Counted from the first letter of the stretch, positions 42,654 to 52,605 are shown. The stretch: 64,000 nt of DNA from Argyresthia goedartella (GCA_949825045.1 OX463814.1:30894383-30958382); one strand, 5' to 3'. Numbers and translations: made by a program. Notes: generated from the letters alone by a model not told the origin.

Positions 42654-43721
42654 ATGTCTGACGTCAAATCCGAATCTGAAGATTCCAAATTAAAATCGGA
42701 ACTTCCAGAAGGTCACGAATCAATCAGTTCAGAATCAGACGCTTCTCATACTTCCTCTGACTCTCATTTTGGATCTAGTGTCGACTTATCTGCTATTCTT
42801 CCAACCAACATGCCACCAAAAGTCGATAAAAATGCTGAAATCTCCCTGTCAGTATTGACTAAATTTATAAAACCATACAATGGTGATAAAGAATCCCTTC
42901 CAGCATTCCTAACTAACTGCGATAATGCTATTTCGTTGGCAAATGCGGACCAGATCAATGTCTTGTGTAAATATGTAATATCCCAACTGGAAGGCAAGGC
43001 GCAGGTTGCCTGCAGCCTCAAAAACTTCGATTCATGGGACGGAATAAAAAATTTCCTTCGAGCAACATTTGGAGAAAAGAAACATGCCACACATTTACTT
43101 GTTGATCTTCAAAATTGTAAACAGTTGCCATCTGAAGATGTGACTCAATATTCGATAAGATTAGAATCGATCTTGACACGCATGCAATCTGATATTTATT
43201 ATAATTGCAAACAGCCAAACGAACTCGTAGGGCGAATAGCTGCCATGGAGGACCTTGCCCTCAACACATTTTTGTTGGGCCTAAACTCCTCAATCTCCAA
43301 CATAGTGCGTTGCCGTAACCCACCTAAATTAAATGACGCTATACAATGCGCAGTTGAAGAGGAAAAATTATATAACCTCACCAAATCGTCGTCTTCGTCG
43401 TTCTACCGAGCAAAACAATGCTCGTTGTGTCACAAGAAAGGGCACACTTCTTCTGAGTGCTTTAGGAACAAGCCTCAAAATCAAACTCAAACCCAACGAT
43501 CATACGCCGTCAATTCAAGACCTGCTTTTGATTCTCTCCAAGGTCCTAAACAGTGTAGATACTGCAAAAAACAGGGTCACACCATTGACGAGTGTTATAA
43601 ATTAAAATATAAGAATTCCCAAACTTCCCAAGGTCAAGATCCCTCACAAGGTACTTCGGCACAGGCCCATGTGCATAATGTCTATGATGAACCTTCTGAT
43701 GATGCTTTAAACCAAGAATGA
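42654..43721 (+). CDS. gag: Gag of the errantivirus-like element
   Basis: A protein of 355 residues. An acidic Ser-rich N-terminus (about 1-50) is followed by a retrotransposon gag/capsid-like helical domain (about 65-245; KFIKPYNGDKESLPAFLTNC, FLRATFGEKKHATHLLVDL, NTFLLGLNSSISNIVRCRNP). Two CCHC zinc knuckles come last, CSLCHKKGHTSSEC (about 256-269) and CRYCKKQGHTIDEC (about 301-314), for RNA packaging. It forms the particle. The stop (43719-43721) lies in the spacer of a -1 frameshift signal. Drosophila errantivirus Gag proteins usually lack CCHC knuckles, so their presence is noteworthy. Confidence 0.93.
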   Translation: MSDVKSESEDSKLKSELPEGHESISSESDASHTSSDSHFGSSVDLSAILPTNMPPKVDKNAEISLSVLTKFIKPYNGDKESLPAFLTNCDNAISLANADQINVLCKYVISQLEGKAQVACSLKNFDSWDGIKNFLRATFGEKKHATHLLVDLQNCKQLPSEDVTQYSIRLESILTRMQSDIYYNCKQPNELVGRIAAMEDLALNTFLLGLNSSISNIVRCRNPPKLNDAIQCAVEEEKLYNLTKSSSSSFYRAKQCSLCHKKGHTSSECFRNKPQNQTQTQRSYAVNSRPAFDSLQGPKQCRYCKKQGHTIDECYKLKYKNSQTSQGQDPSQGTSAQAHVHNVYDEPSDDALNQE

Positions 43722-43765
43722 TTTCGGTTGTGTGCCTGCCGAAATCGCTTAATCAAAACGGCACA
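43706..43765 (+). promoter_or_regulatory. Predicted -1 ribosomal frameshift signal at the gag-pol junction
   Basis: The heptamer TTTAAAC (43706-43712) is in the correct register (zero-frame codons GCT TTA AAC). A 7-base spacer (43713-43719) is followed by a perfect 8-bp stem, GATTTCGG (43720-43727) with CCGAAATC (43739-43746). Six bases of its loop, TGTGCC (43731-43736), can pair with GGCACA (43760-43765), making an H-type pseudoknot. Pol is in the -1 frame relative to gag, as required. The prediction is from sequence only. Confidence 0.85.
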
Positions 43766-46700
43766 AATAACAAACCCTTTGAGGTCATCTCTCAATTATC
43801 ATACGCCGATGTATTAAAGAAATCCCGGACTACAGTTCCGAGGTCATCTCAGGTTACCCTGAGTTCTACTCTGCCTAAACACCAGAGTTCTACGATTAAA
43901 TCCCGGAATATAGTTCCGAGGTCATCTCAGGTTACCCTGAGTCCTACTCTGCCCAAACACCAGAGTTCTACGATTAAATCCCGGAATATAGTTCCGAGGT
44001 CATCTCAGGTCACCCTGAGTCCTACTCTGCCTAAAGACCAGAGTTATACAATTAAATCCCGGGACATAGTTCCGAGGTCATCTCAGGTTGCCCTGAGTTC
44101 TACTCTGACTAAACCACAGAGTTCTATAAATAAATCCCGGAACACGATTCCGATGTCACCTCAGCACTCGCTGAGTCCTACTCTGTCAATACAAAAAAGT
44201 TTTCAAAACAATTCTCAAAATCAAGATTCGGGAAATATTAAAAACTTTGAACTAACTGAATCCGACCCTGTCCCTGATTTTATACCAATTCTCGAGACTA
44301 CTATAACTAATAAAAAAATATCATTACCACACATTTATTTGCAAACTAAATACGCTGTGAATCCACTATGCTTGCTGATCGACACTGGCGCAAGCATCAG
44401 TATAATTAAAAACTCAAGTTTGAAAGAAACTCCTGCACTCTCACGTGAAATTGTAAAAATTAAAGGCATAAGTAAATCAGAATCCTTAATTACAACATTG
44501 GGCACCTTCCAGCTGTATATTGACTTACCCTCAGAAACAATCAATTTTAAATTCCATGTCACAAATGACGATGTGTGCCTCGAAGATTATGACGGAATAA
44601 TCGGAAGTGATTTTTTCGGACATTTCAAAGTTAACATTAACTACGAATTGAAAAGCATACACATTCGCAATGTACAGTTGCCTATTGTTTATAATCAACC
44701 TACCTACATCATACCGGCTCGCAGTGAAGCCGTTATCGAGTGCGGAATATCAAATTACTCACACGAGCTCTACCAAGATAACGAGGCCCTCGTTTTAGAT
44801 CATCTTTATTGCGAAGGTGTTTATGTCGCTAATTGCATAGTTTTAATCAAACCAAATGGCAAAGTGAATATCTCAGTTTTAAATACTACAAACTCTAGCG
44901 TCAACGTCAAAGACTATGCGGTGGAATTAACACCCATTGAGAAATCAGAAACGACATCTGATTCTTGTCGTAAAATAAACTCTATTTCTGTTTCTAATTC
45001 TGATCGAATAAATCAAGTCTTAAATCAATTACGCTGTTATCATCTGAACGATGAAGAAAAAGCAACTCTTTTTGAGTGTTGTCGCAAATACACTGATATC
45101 TTCCACCTTGATGGTGAATCCCTGACCTATACTAACGCCATCGAGCACACTATTAACTCCGGTGACTCTCCCCCTATTCATGTAAAATCATATCGATTTC
45201 CTGATTGTCATAAGGAAGAAGTCGATTCTCAAGTACGAAAAATGCTTGATCAAAATATTATCCGCCCCTCTATCTCACCATGGAGTGCTCCCGTATGGGT
45301 AGTCCCTAAAAAAATGGACGCTTCCGGCAAGAAGAAATGGAGGATTGTTATCGATTACCGCCGTTTGAACGACGTCACAGTTTCTGAAAGTTATCCTCTA
45401 CCACTTATCACCGACATACTCGACCAACTGGGTCATTCTAAATATTTCAGCACTCTTGACCTGGCAAGCGGATTTCATCAAATAAAGATGAGTGCTTCAG
45501 ATGCCCTCAAAACAGGATTTACCGTTAGTACTAACTCGAGCGTCACTGGCCACTACGAATTTGCCAGGATGCCCTTCGGGTTAAAAAATGCTCCTTCTAC
45601 GTTTCAGCGTCTCATGAATACAGCTCTTTCAGGCCTTCAAGGCCTTCACTGTTACGTTTATCTCGACGATTGCATAATCTACTCACATGACCTGGATTCC
45701 CATATGACCAAGTTACAACTTGTCTTCGACAGGATGCGACAATTCAATTTAAAATTACAACCTGATAAATGTGAATTTCTCAGACGGGAAGTCGCTTACT
45801 TAGGACACATAATTACAGACAAAGGAGTCAGTCCCAATCCCGAAAAAATTAAAGCTGTTACTGAGTTCCCAGTACCAACCAATGTAAAGCAAATCAAATC
45901 CTTCCTTGGTCTTGTCGGTTATTATCGACGCTTCATTGAAAATTTCTCGAAAATCACAAAACCCTTAACATCACTACTCAAAAAGGATATCCCTTTCGAT
46001 TGGACTTCAGAACAAGAAAACGCTTTTCAACTCCTCAAGGTAAAGCTCACCACTGCACCTCTACTCCAATATCCTGATTTTTCTGCCCCGTTTGTGATCA
46101 CAACGGATGCTTCTAATTATGCGGTAGGTGCAGTCCTTTCACAAGGTGATATAGGTAAAGACAAACCTATAGCCTATGCATCCAGAACCTTAAACAAGCC
46201 TGAAGGAAATTATTCGACCACTGAAAAGGAATTACTAGCCATAATTTATGCTGTCAAAACATTCCGCCCTTACCTTTTTGGTCGCAAATTTAAAATCGTG
46301 ACGGATCACCGGCCATTAGTCTGGCTATTCAACGTTAAGGATCCTGGCAGCCGACTTATTCGCTGGCGCCTTAAACTAGAGGAATACGACTATGAAATTG
46401 TATATAAACAAGGTCGCCTTAACTCCAACGCCGATGCGTTATCGCGTTGTCCTGTGAATATCATTGATTCCCAAAATCTACTTAACTCTCCATATGAAAA
46501 ATATTTTAAGGAACAATTTACAAATAGAATCCCTACTCCAAATACCATAATGGAAGAACATACCGAAGCTCTCCATCTATCTAAGCTTAAATCAATCGCG
46601 TGTCCCGTCTCACTGGACCTTGACTATTCTATGCCACATTGTGAAGAGCTAATGTCTCAACTAAATTCCGCTGACTTACTTGATTCCGAACGCGAACCAT

Positions 46701-48022
46701 TTACGATTAAAAGCGTAAATATGAATAATAAAATGTACTACTTTCTATTCACAAAAATCCACCACTACGAGGAAACTAAATTTAAGGATGTATATAATTT
46801 ACTCATGAAACTCCGAGACCAGATTCTGGAAGATAGTCCGGAGACCACAGACCTTGCATTACCAGATTTTTCCGATCCATTCTCTAAGATAGCTTACACA
46901 AAGATTTATAACATGATCTCTCACATTTTCCACAACACGAACATTAAGATACATGTTTATAAAAATCAAATGATTTACCCAACTCTTGCCGAAGTTCCTA
47001 AAATTCTCAAAGAAAACCACGATTCTACTATCGCTGGTCACCCAGGTTCAAAACGAATGTATAACAGAATCAAGGCCTCCTACTACTGGAAAGGCATGCG
47101 GTCTGATATCGAAAACTATGTCAAAAATTGTAAATTGTGCCAAATTAACAAACCCTTAAGGATATCAAATAAAGCCCCTATGGAAATAACTTCTACCTCC
47201 ACTAAACCATTTGAACGATTAGCTCTCGACGTCGTAGGTCCCTTACCGGACGCTGGCTTCCAAAACTTCAAGTTCATCTTGACACTACAAGATGACCTCA
47301 CAAAATTCTCAAGCGCCTACCCTATGGTCGGTGCAACAAGTGAAGAGATAGCACGTAACCTAGTGCATTTCATATCCCTTTTCGGATTTCCAAAACACAT
47401 CCTAACAGACTTGGGTACCTGTTTCACATCAGATCTCTTCAAACAACTGACAGAAATTTTAAAAATTAAGCCCCTTTTTACCACTCCATATCATCCACAA
47501 ACAAACGGAGCTCTTGAACGCTCTCATGCAACTCTAAAAGAGTACCTTAAATCATTTGTCAATGAAAATCAGAATGACTGGCATTGCTACTTATTTACAG
47601 CTATATTAGCCTACAATACCACTCCACACTGTACTACTGGATTCACACCACACGAACTTCTATATGCTTATAAACCATCTATTCCCAACTCATTATACGA
47701 TACGTCTAACAATACTACCTATAGTGAATATATCCGTGCCCTGCAATATAGGATGCGTTTCAGCCGTGAAAAGGCTATTCAGAACATAATAGCAAGTAAA
47801 GAAAGGTCAAAACAATACTACGATGCTCATTCTCGCGATTCACATTATAAAACCGGTGACATGGTTTACCTAAAGCAGCATCATAGGTTACGCAAGGCTC
47901 TATCCCCTATTTGGAAAGGTCCATATAGGGTTGTCAAAGTACATAACAAACATAATGTCTCTTTACAAGTGGGCCGTAAACATGTCAAACACCATACTAA
48001 TGAAATTAAACCTGCTAACTAG
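43718..48022 (+). CDS. pol: Pol of the errantivirus-like element
   Basis: The frame is open for 1434 codons from the ATG that overlaps the gag stop (ATGA). The natural product is probably a Gag-Pol fusion by -1 frameshifting a few codons earlier. Order (residues from that Met): five 26-residue repeats (about 35-165); retropepsin (LLIDTGASIS, Asp about 222); RT (KKWRIVIDYRRLNDV about 540, STLDLASGFHQIKM, YVYLDDCIIYS about 646-656); RNase H (TTDASNYAVGAVLSQ about 795, STTEKELLAIIYAV, VTDHRPLVWLF); integrase. The integrase has an H-H-C-C zinc motif (about 1100-1145, CKLCQ), D in LALDVVG (about 1171), D in LTDLGT (about 1231) and E in NGALERSHA (about 1267). The D-E spacing is 35. A GPY/F motif (WKGPYRVVKV, about 1400) follows. 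All catalytic residues are present. Confidence 0.95.
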   Translation: MISVVCLPKSLNQNGTNNKPFEVISQLSYADVLKKSRTTVPRSSQVTLSSTLPKHQSSTIKSRNIVPRSSQVTLSPTLPKHQSSTIKSRNIVPRSSQVTLSPTLPKDQSYTIKSRDIVPRSSQVALSSTLTKPQSSINKSRNTIPMSPQHSLSPTLSIQKSFQNNSQNQDSGNIKNFELTESDPVPDFIPILETTITNKKISLPHIYLQTKYAVNPLCLLIDTGASISIIKNSSLKETPALSREIVKIKGISKSESLITTLGTFQLYIDLPSETINFKFHVTNDDVCLEDYDGIIGSDFFGHFKVNINYELKSIHIRNVQLPIVYNQPTYIIPARSEAVIECGISNYSHELYQDNEALVLDHLYCEGVYVANCIVLIKPNGKVNISVLNTTNSSVNVKDYAVELTPIEKSETTSDSCRKINSISVSNSDRINQVLNQLRCYHLNDEEKATLFECCRKYTDIFHLDGESLTYTNAIEHTINSGDSPPIHVKSYRFPDCHKEEVDSQVRKMLDQNIIRPSISPWSAPVWVVPKKMDASGKKKWRIVIDYRRLNDVTVSESYPLPLITDILDQLGHSKYFSTLDLASGFHQIKMSASDALKTGFTVSTNSSVTGHYEFARMPFGLKNAPSTFQRLMNTALSGLQGLHCYVYLDDCIIYSHDLDSHMTKLQLVFDRMRQFNLKLQPDKCEFLRREVAYLGHIITDKGVSPNPEKIKAVTEFPVPTNVKQIKSFLGLVGYYRRFIENFSKITKPLTSLLKKDIPFDWTSEQENAFQLLKVKLTTAPLLQYPDFSAPFVITTDASNYAVGAVLSQGDIGKDKPIAYASRTLNKPEGNYSTTEKELLAIIYAVKTFRPYLFGRKFKIVTDHRPLVWLFNVKDPGSRLIRWRLKLEEYDYEIVYKQGRLNSNADALSRCPVNIIDSQNLLNSPYEKYFKEQFTNRIPTPNTIMEEHTEALHLSKLKSIACPVSLDLDYSMPHCEELMSQLNSADLLDSEREPFTIKSVNMNNKMYYFLFTKIHHYEETKFKDVYNLLMKLRDQILEDSPETTDLALPDFSDPFSKIAYTKIYNMISHIFHNTNIKIHVYKNQMIYPTLAEVPKILKENHDSTIAGHPGSKRMYNRIKASYYWKGMRSDIENYVKNCKLCQINKPLRISNKAPMEITSTSTKPFERLALDVVGPLPDAGFQNFKFILTLQDDLTKFSSAYPMVGATSEEIARNLVHFISLFGFPKHILTDLGTCFTSDLFKQLTEILKIKPLFTTPYHPQTNGALERSHATLKEYLKSFVNENQNDWHCYLFTAILAYNTTPHCTTGFTPHELLYAYKPSIPNSLYDTSNNTTYSEYIRALQYRMRFSREKAIQNIIASKERSKQYYDAHSRDSHYKTGDMVYLKQHHRLRKALSPIWKGPYRVVKVHNKHNVSLQVGRKHVKHHTNEIKPAN
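43820..44209 (+). repeat. 78-bp tandem repeat within pol, five units
   Basis: Units start at about 43820, 43898, 43976, 44054 and 44132, each opening with AAATCCCGG. They encode a 26-residue Ser/Pro/Lys-rich repeat around VPRSSQVTLS. The second and third units are most alike and the last is most diverged. The reading frame is kept throughout. Confidence 0.92.
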
Positions 48023-49982
48023 TCTAAACATAACCTTTTTCATTATCCTTGTTTCCAGAGCCTTGCTCTACGGATGCAGCGCTGAATCGAAAATCACGCC
48101 AATAGTTCATAGCCCAGGAATTTACTTTGAACCCGTAACTTCGATTAATTTCTATAACGACTACTGGAAAGTAGTAACACACATTGAGCTTATATCATTA
48201 CATCCTTATCTTGATAATATCGAAACACTTTTACAAAAATCTGAGAAACTTTGCAATAAAATACAACTATCAGATTTGATCCAATGTAAAGAAGCTTTCA
48301 GCCCTATCGATGTTTTAGTGCAATCAAATTTAATTAAACTGCAATCACTATCTCACATAACTTTGAGTAAATCCCAAAGTAAAGTCAAGCGATCTCTAGA
48401 ATTTGGTGGGGAAATCCTGAAATTCTTTTTCGGAACCCTGGATGCCGATGATGCCAGAAAATACGATTCCGCTATCGAATCGTGTAAGAAAAGTGAAAAT
48501 GAACTATTTCACTTGATGAAGGATAACATTCATGTTGTTAAATCTACCATAAATAATTTTAATTCTACTATTTACAAACTTAGTCAAAATGAAATCAAAA
48601 TAAACTCCCAAATTGACAACATGAATGGGATCCTGTCTCAAATTACCAAGATAGACAACGAACTGTTCTATATCTCTAGGATAAATAGTTTACTAAACAT
48701 CATAGAAAGTTCTGTACTTTCTGTATCGAATTTATTAGATACTACGTTAAATGCTATTTTATTTTCTAAGGTCAATGTATTACATCCTAGTGTGATAAGC
48801 CCTTTAAATCTGTTCAATGAGTTATCAATGCATAGTAACCAACTAGACAAACGTCTGGACTTTCCATTGCCACTTAACGTAAACAATATCCACTCTATAA
48901 TTGACGCGTCCAAACTTAGTTCCTATTACTACAACAATAAAATAGTGTTTGTCCTGCAGGTCCCACTGATAACGTCAGAAACATTCATGGTTTATAAAAA
49001 CATACCTTTACCTACTCCACATGATGAATCACGGGTTACCCGTACTTTTGCGCTCATTCAACCTTCTGATAACTACATTGGACTTAGTGATAACAGAATT
49101 CATTATGCTATGTTTAATAATCTAGACAAATGTAAGTTTATTAGTGGTAATTATTCTATATGTGAACTAGTTTCAATATTTTCTAGCTTAGGTAACCCTA
49201 ACTGTGAATCTAAGCTCCTTACGGAAGTGACATTATCACTACCTTCCCAATGTTTTTCAAAACTACTCATAGGCCAGATAGATATTTGGCAAAAGCTTAG
49301 TAATAATAGATGGATTTATGTACAGTCCGATCCTAGCAAACTTACTATAAAATGTCACGACGATATTGTCGACTATTCTATCATAGGAACTGGTATAGTT
49401 AAACTAACTGAAGAATGTATTGGATTTTCAAGGACTATCCAACTCATGCCAAGTAATTCTTATACTAATATAATTAAGTCTCCTCTAGATATAACTTTCG
49501 ATATTACACAAGATGACTGTTGTAAGAAAGAAGTGTTTAACAAAACCTTACCTCATTTAACCCCTATCAATTTGAGCAAAATTAACTTAGAGTCCTTGAA
49601 ATACGCATCTCACCACCTAGATAATTTGGAAAATGAAATAAATAAATTACAGTCAGAGTCACACTTTATAAGATATGCTCAATACTATTCAACGTTTACT
49701 TATGTTTTGATTATTTTGATGTTTTTATTTATAGGATACAAACTGTATAAATGTTATAGGTACCGGAACATTAAACCGGATTCTGGATGTTGTATACAGA
49801 TTTTTAATCAATGCCACAACAAAAAGATGGTGAAACATAACTCTAATATTACCAACTCCATAGAAATGACTGATGTCTCCTCATCCGAAGATGAGAAGAG
49901 GTCAATCAAATCTTTACCAGCCCCTCATACAAGTTTTAAATTAGAATATAAACATCCATCCAGAAGGAACCTTAACTTTTAG
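48000..49982 (+). CDS. env: Env of the errantivirus-like element (F-type fusion protein)
   Basis: The frame is open from 47931. I choose the Met at 48000 because it begins a signal peptide (hydrophobic block ITFFIILVSRALLYG), giving 660 residues and a 23-base overlap with pol. A furin-type site (KVKR, about 128-131) is followed by a segment containing GGEILKFFFGTLDADDA. This is the arrangement of the insect errantivirus/baculovirus F fusion-protein family, with a short N-terminal and a long membrane-anchored subunit. The membrane span is about residues 566-586 (YVLIILMFLFIGYKLY), with a cytoplasmic tail of about 70 residues. It is probably made from a spliced mRNA, as in related elements. It would mount on the particle and mediate membrane fusion. 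No frame breaks are seen. Confidence 0.9.
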   Translation: MKLNLLTSLNITFFIILVSRALLYGCSAESKITPIVHSPGIYFEPVTSINFYNDYWKVVTHIELISLHPYLDNIETLLQKSEKLCNKIQLSDLIQCKEAFSPIDVLVQSNLIKLQSLSHITLSKSQSKVKRSLEFGGEILKFFFGTLDADDARKYDSAIESCKKSENELFHLMKDNIHVVKSTINNFNSTIYKLSQNEIKINSQIDNMNGILSQITKIDNELFYISRINSLLNIIESSVLSVSNLLDTTLNAILFSKVNVLHPSVISPLNLFNELSMHSNQLDKRLDFPLPLNVNNIHSIIDASKLSSYYYNNKIVFVLQVPLITSETFMVYKNIPLPTPHDESRVTRTFALIQPSDNYIGLSDNRIHYAMFNNLDKCKFISGNYSICELVSIFSSLGNPNCESKLLTEVTLSLPSQCFSKLLIGQIDIWQKLSNNRWIYVQSDPSKLTIKCHDDIVDYSIIGTGIVKLTEECIGFSRTIQLMPSNSYTNIIKSPLDITFDITQDDCCKKEVFNKTLPHLTPINLSKINLESLKYASHHLDNLENEINKLQSESHFIRYAQYYSTFTYVLIILMFLFIGYKLYKCYRYRNIKPDSGCCIQIFNQCHNKKMVKHNSNITNSIEMTDVSSSEDEKRSIKSLPAPHTSFKLEYKHPSRRNLNF

Positions 49983-50158
49983 TTTGATAAGATGCTAAAC
50001 TAAGTATAATAACATTTTCTCAATTTTCCCATGTATTGTAAAATGACTTCTTGAAATCAAATCGGTTATCTGCTTATTTATCTTTCTTCATTATTATCAT
50101 TATCATGTATTTACTTCGCTTCATTCTTAGGGATGAAGCTTCGTCAAAATGGGGGAGC
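49983..50158 (+). promoter_or_regulatory. 3' noncoding region and polypurine tract
   Basis: A short 3' region ends in AAAATGGGGGAGC (50146-50158) directly before the 3' LTR. This is the purine tract that primes plus-strand synthesis. Confidence 0.85.
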
Positions 50159-50454
50159 TGTTATAACCCTGTTTTCTTTGTAATAAAAGCTAAACAAGCA
50201 GATCACCTTGTAACGTGTATATTTCCATGATATTCTATTGCAGAGTCAGCCCTTTGGTTACCTGCCATTTACTTGAATAATATTTTTTTTAGTCAGTTAG
50301 AATTGTTCAATTGCGAGGAGCGGTCGCCTCCACTTTCAAGAAGTTATAAAAGTTGTGTCGTAGTGATCTTGTAAGATTTGTCAAAAGACAATAAACTAGT
50401 TAGGCGAACATTGTAGTTTTTTTTAAAAAGACAGACACCATAGGCCTCCTAACA
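50159..50454 (+). repeat. 3' LTR of the errantivirus-like element
   Basis: 296 bp, same sequence as 41735-42030 on inspection, and followed by the GTAA target-site copy. Confidence 0.95.
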
Positions 50455-50458
50455 GTAA

Positions 50459-51310
50459 GAAATGCTTAGGCAGATCGTGCCTCTTTATTGTTTGTTACGC
50501 GCTCTCGCTTTCACCCCCGGCTCAGGCAGAACGTGACAGCGAAACGAAATATTTTTTTGCTATGGTTTTCGTCTGTGGTTGTCCCGCTGCGGGACAAGTC
50601 AGGCAAGTGCCTGTGTGTGGAAGGTGAGTGTTTGTCCCGCAGCGGGACAAGGAAATTAGGTTCAATTTTGCTTCCATTGCAGCAAACTTTAGGCCTAAAT
50701 CTTGCTTAATTTTAAAAATAATACAGAAATAAGTACAACTCAGGGAGGTTCATAATAAGTTTTACACATATTAGCTGTAATCAAACTGAACTATTAGGTG
50801 TTGTGGAAAGGAAAAAGGGTAAATAATTCTATTAGGAATGTTATTATAATAAGTATTATCATTAGTTCTAACAAGAATAGGAGAATTTCAAAAAAAACTA
50901 AACATAGGCGCTCAAAATTCATCGAACTGTGCGGGGGGCCTGTGCGAGACACACAGATGATGTGAAATTTACAAACTGACCACCACAGGCGACTGGTTAT
51001 GTTCTAGTGTGACTCACTCTTGGCCGTTTTTTTATCCAAACTGATTAAAAGATATATACATCATGTCGCAAGCAGAAATACTAATAAAGGCGATTCACTG
51101 TTTTCAGATTTTTTCGTATTATACTCTTAGTAACACATCTGAACGCCAAATTTCAAGTTTCTTGGTAGTCTAGAAGTGGCATATGTTTTTGATATATTAA
51201 TTTCATTTCATCATCATGATCAAATCAATTAATAAAAATATAGGAGTTGGGCGTTTTTGAACATTAATAAAACATGAGTTTGTTGGGCTACAAATCTGAC
51301 AAATCTGACA
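50459..51310. other. Unassigned spacer with two odd palindromes
   Basis: No gene is seen. It contains TGTCCCGCTGCGGGACA (50579-50595) and its reverse complement TGTCCCGCAGCGGGACA (50635-50651). The rest is AT-rich. Confidence 0.5.
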
Positions 51311-51314
51311 TTTA

Positions 51315-52605
51315 TCTTTTACTAAGATCGTACCTAAGCAATAGAATTCAAAATGCAGAAGTCAACGGCGTTAAATCTGATGGATCGGGTGTTAAAATTG
51401 GCGTTCTACAAGGTTCCATATTAGGCCCTTTCTTATTCCTGATATATATTAACGATCTGCCTTTTATGGTGGAGAAATTGGCTGACATAGTATTGTTTGC
51501 TGATGATACTTCAATGGTCTTCAAAATTGAAAGACAAAAAGAAGATTATGATGATGGTGTATGTATCGTGTTTAACCTTGAATTTGTTTACAGTTGATAA
51601 TTTATTGTTAAACGCTGGTAAAACCAAGTGTATCAAATTCTCACTTCCAAATGACAAGCAAGTTGAGACCAGTTTAGTGTTAGATAGCAACACGTTAGAA
51701 TTAGTAAATGATACGAAGTTTCTTGAAAAAAACATTGATAGCCAATTGCAGTGGGGATCCCACATAGATAAAATAGCTGGTGAATTAAGTTCTACGGTTT
51801 ACGCTGTTAGTAACATTGGAAAAAACACGAATGTGGCTTCATCTAGGCTAGTATATTTTAGTCACTTTCATAGTGTCATGACCTTTAGTATCTTGTTGTG
51901 GGGGAACGCAGCAGATATTCAAACTATTTTTATAGTACAGAAAAGAGCTATTCGAGAGATTTATTATATAAAACGAACAGACTCCTTAAGAGAGCTTTTC
52001 AAAGAAATTGACATACTAACTGTAGCTAGTCAATTTATTTTCGAAAATATAATGTATGTACGCAAGAACCTTACAACATTTTCCAAACTTAGCGATAGTT
52101 GTAATGTTTACCTAAGAAATAATCACAAACTAGTTGCGCCCCGGTTTAGACTCGCGAAGGTTAGCGATTCTTTCAAAGGTCTGTGCATTCTCTACTACAA
52201 TAAGATACCTCTGGATATTTTGAAATTGCCATTTGAAAAATTCAAAAGGCATGTTAAAGCGACTTTGTCGTAAAAGGGATATCACAATGTTCAAGATTAC
52301 TTAAATTACGGGACTGTATATGGGGTTAATCTAGCTCAACACATACCTTTCTGTTAATAATTTTGTAATAATTTATTCCTACTCATATATAAATAAAATA
52401 AAATATACTCATAATAAATAATATTGTAATATTTGTTGTTGTAGTTGTAATAAGTGTTAAGTAAGCACAGCCAATTTTTAAAAGAGATCTACAAATCAAA
52501 ATGTGGTAGTTTCTACGCCCTTCTTCTCCCACAGTGGTCCAATGTAGAGATGAGGAAAAAATCATGATGGCTAATATATGTAAATACCTACAGTAATAAT
52601 TGACT
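51315..52605 (+). mobile_element. LINE copy 3, 5'-truncated
   Basis: This is homologous to copy 1 from within the RT (LLRSYLSNRIQNAEVNG) to the 3' UTR. Frames 51274-51597 and 51497-52273 cover the RT (GVLQGSILGPFLFLIYINDL, LFADDTSMVF) and thumb/C-terminus. A deletion-plus-shift near 51565 breaks the frame at the end of the RT. GVPQG has become GVLQG. The 3' UTR matches 10157-10386, but no long A-tail remains. Confidence 0.88.

Larger units (their letters stand above)
41735..50454 (+). mobile_element. Errantivirus-like LTR retroelement, complete
   Basis: The element is 8720 bp, with 296-bp LTRs, GTAA on both flanks (41731-41734 and 50455-50458), a PBS at 42034, a PPT at 50146-50158 and three open frames in order gag, pol, env. 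Pol belongs to Ty3/gypsy (Metaviridae) by domain order protease-RT-RNase H-integrase. Env is of the insect fusion-protein type. I see no difference between the two LTRs and no stop in any frame, so insertion is very recent and the copy may still be functional. Confidence 0.95.

Noticed and set aside
43718..43721. Termination-reinitiation at the ATGA overlap as the main way to make Pol
   Set aside because: It is possible, but the correctly phased UUUAAAC, spacer and stem-loop give a simpler explanation. It is kept as an alternative only.
47931..47999. The upstream Met at 47931 as the env start
   Set aside because: It would add a hydrophilic stretch before the signal peptide; the Met at 48000 places the hydrophobic block at the N-terminus.
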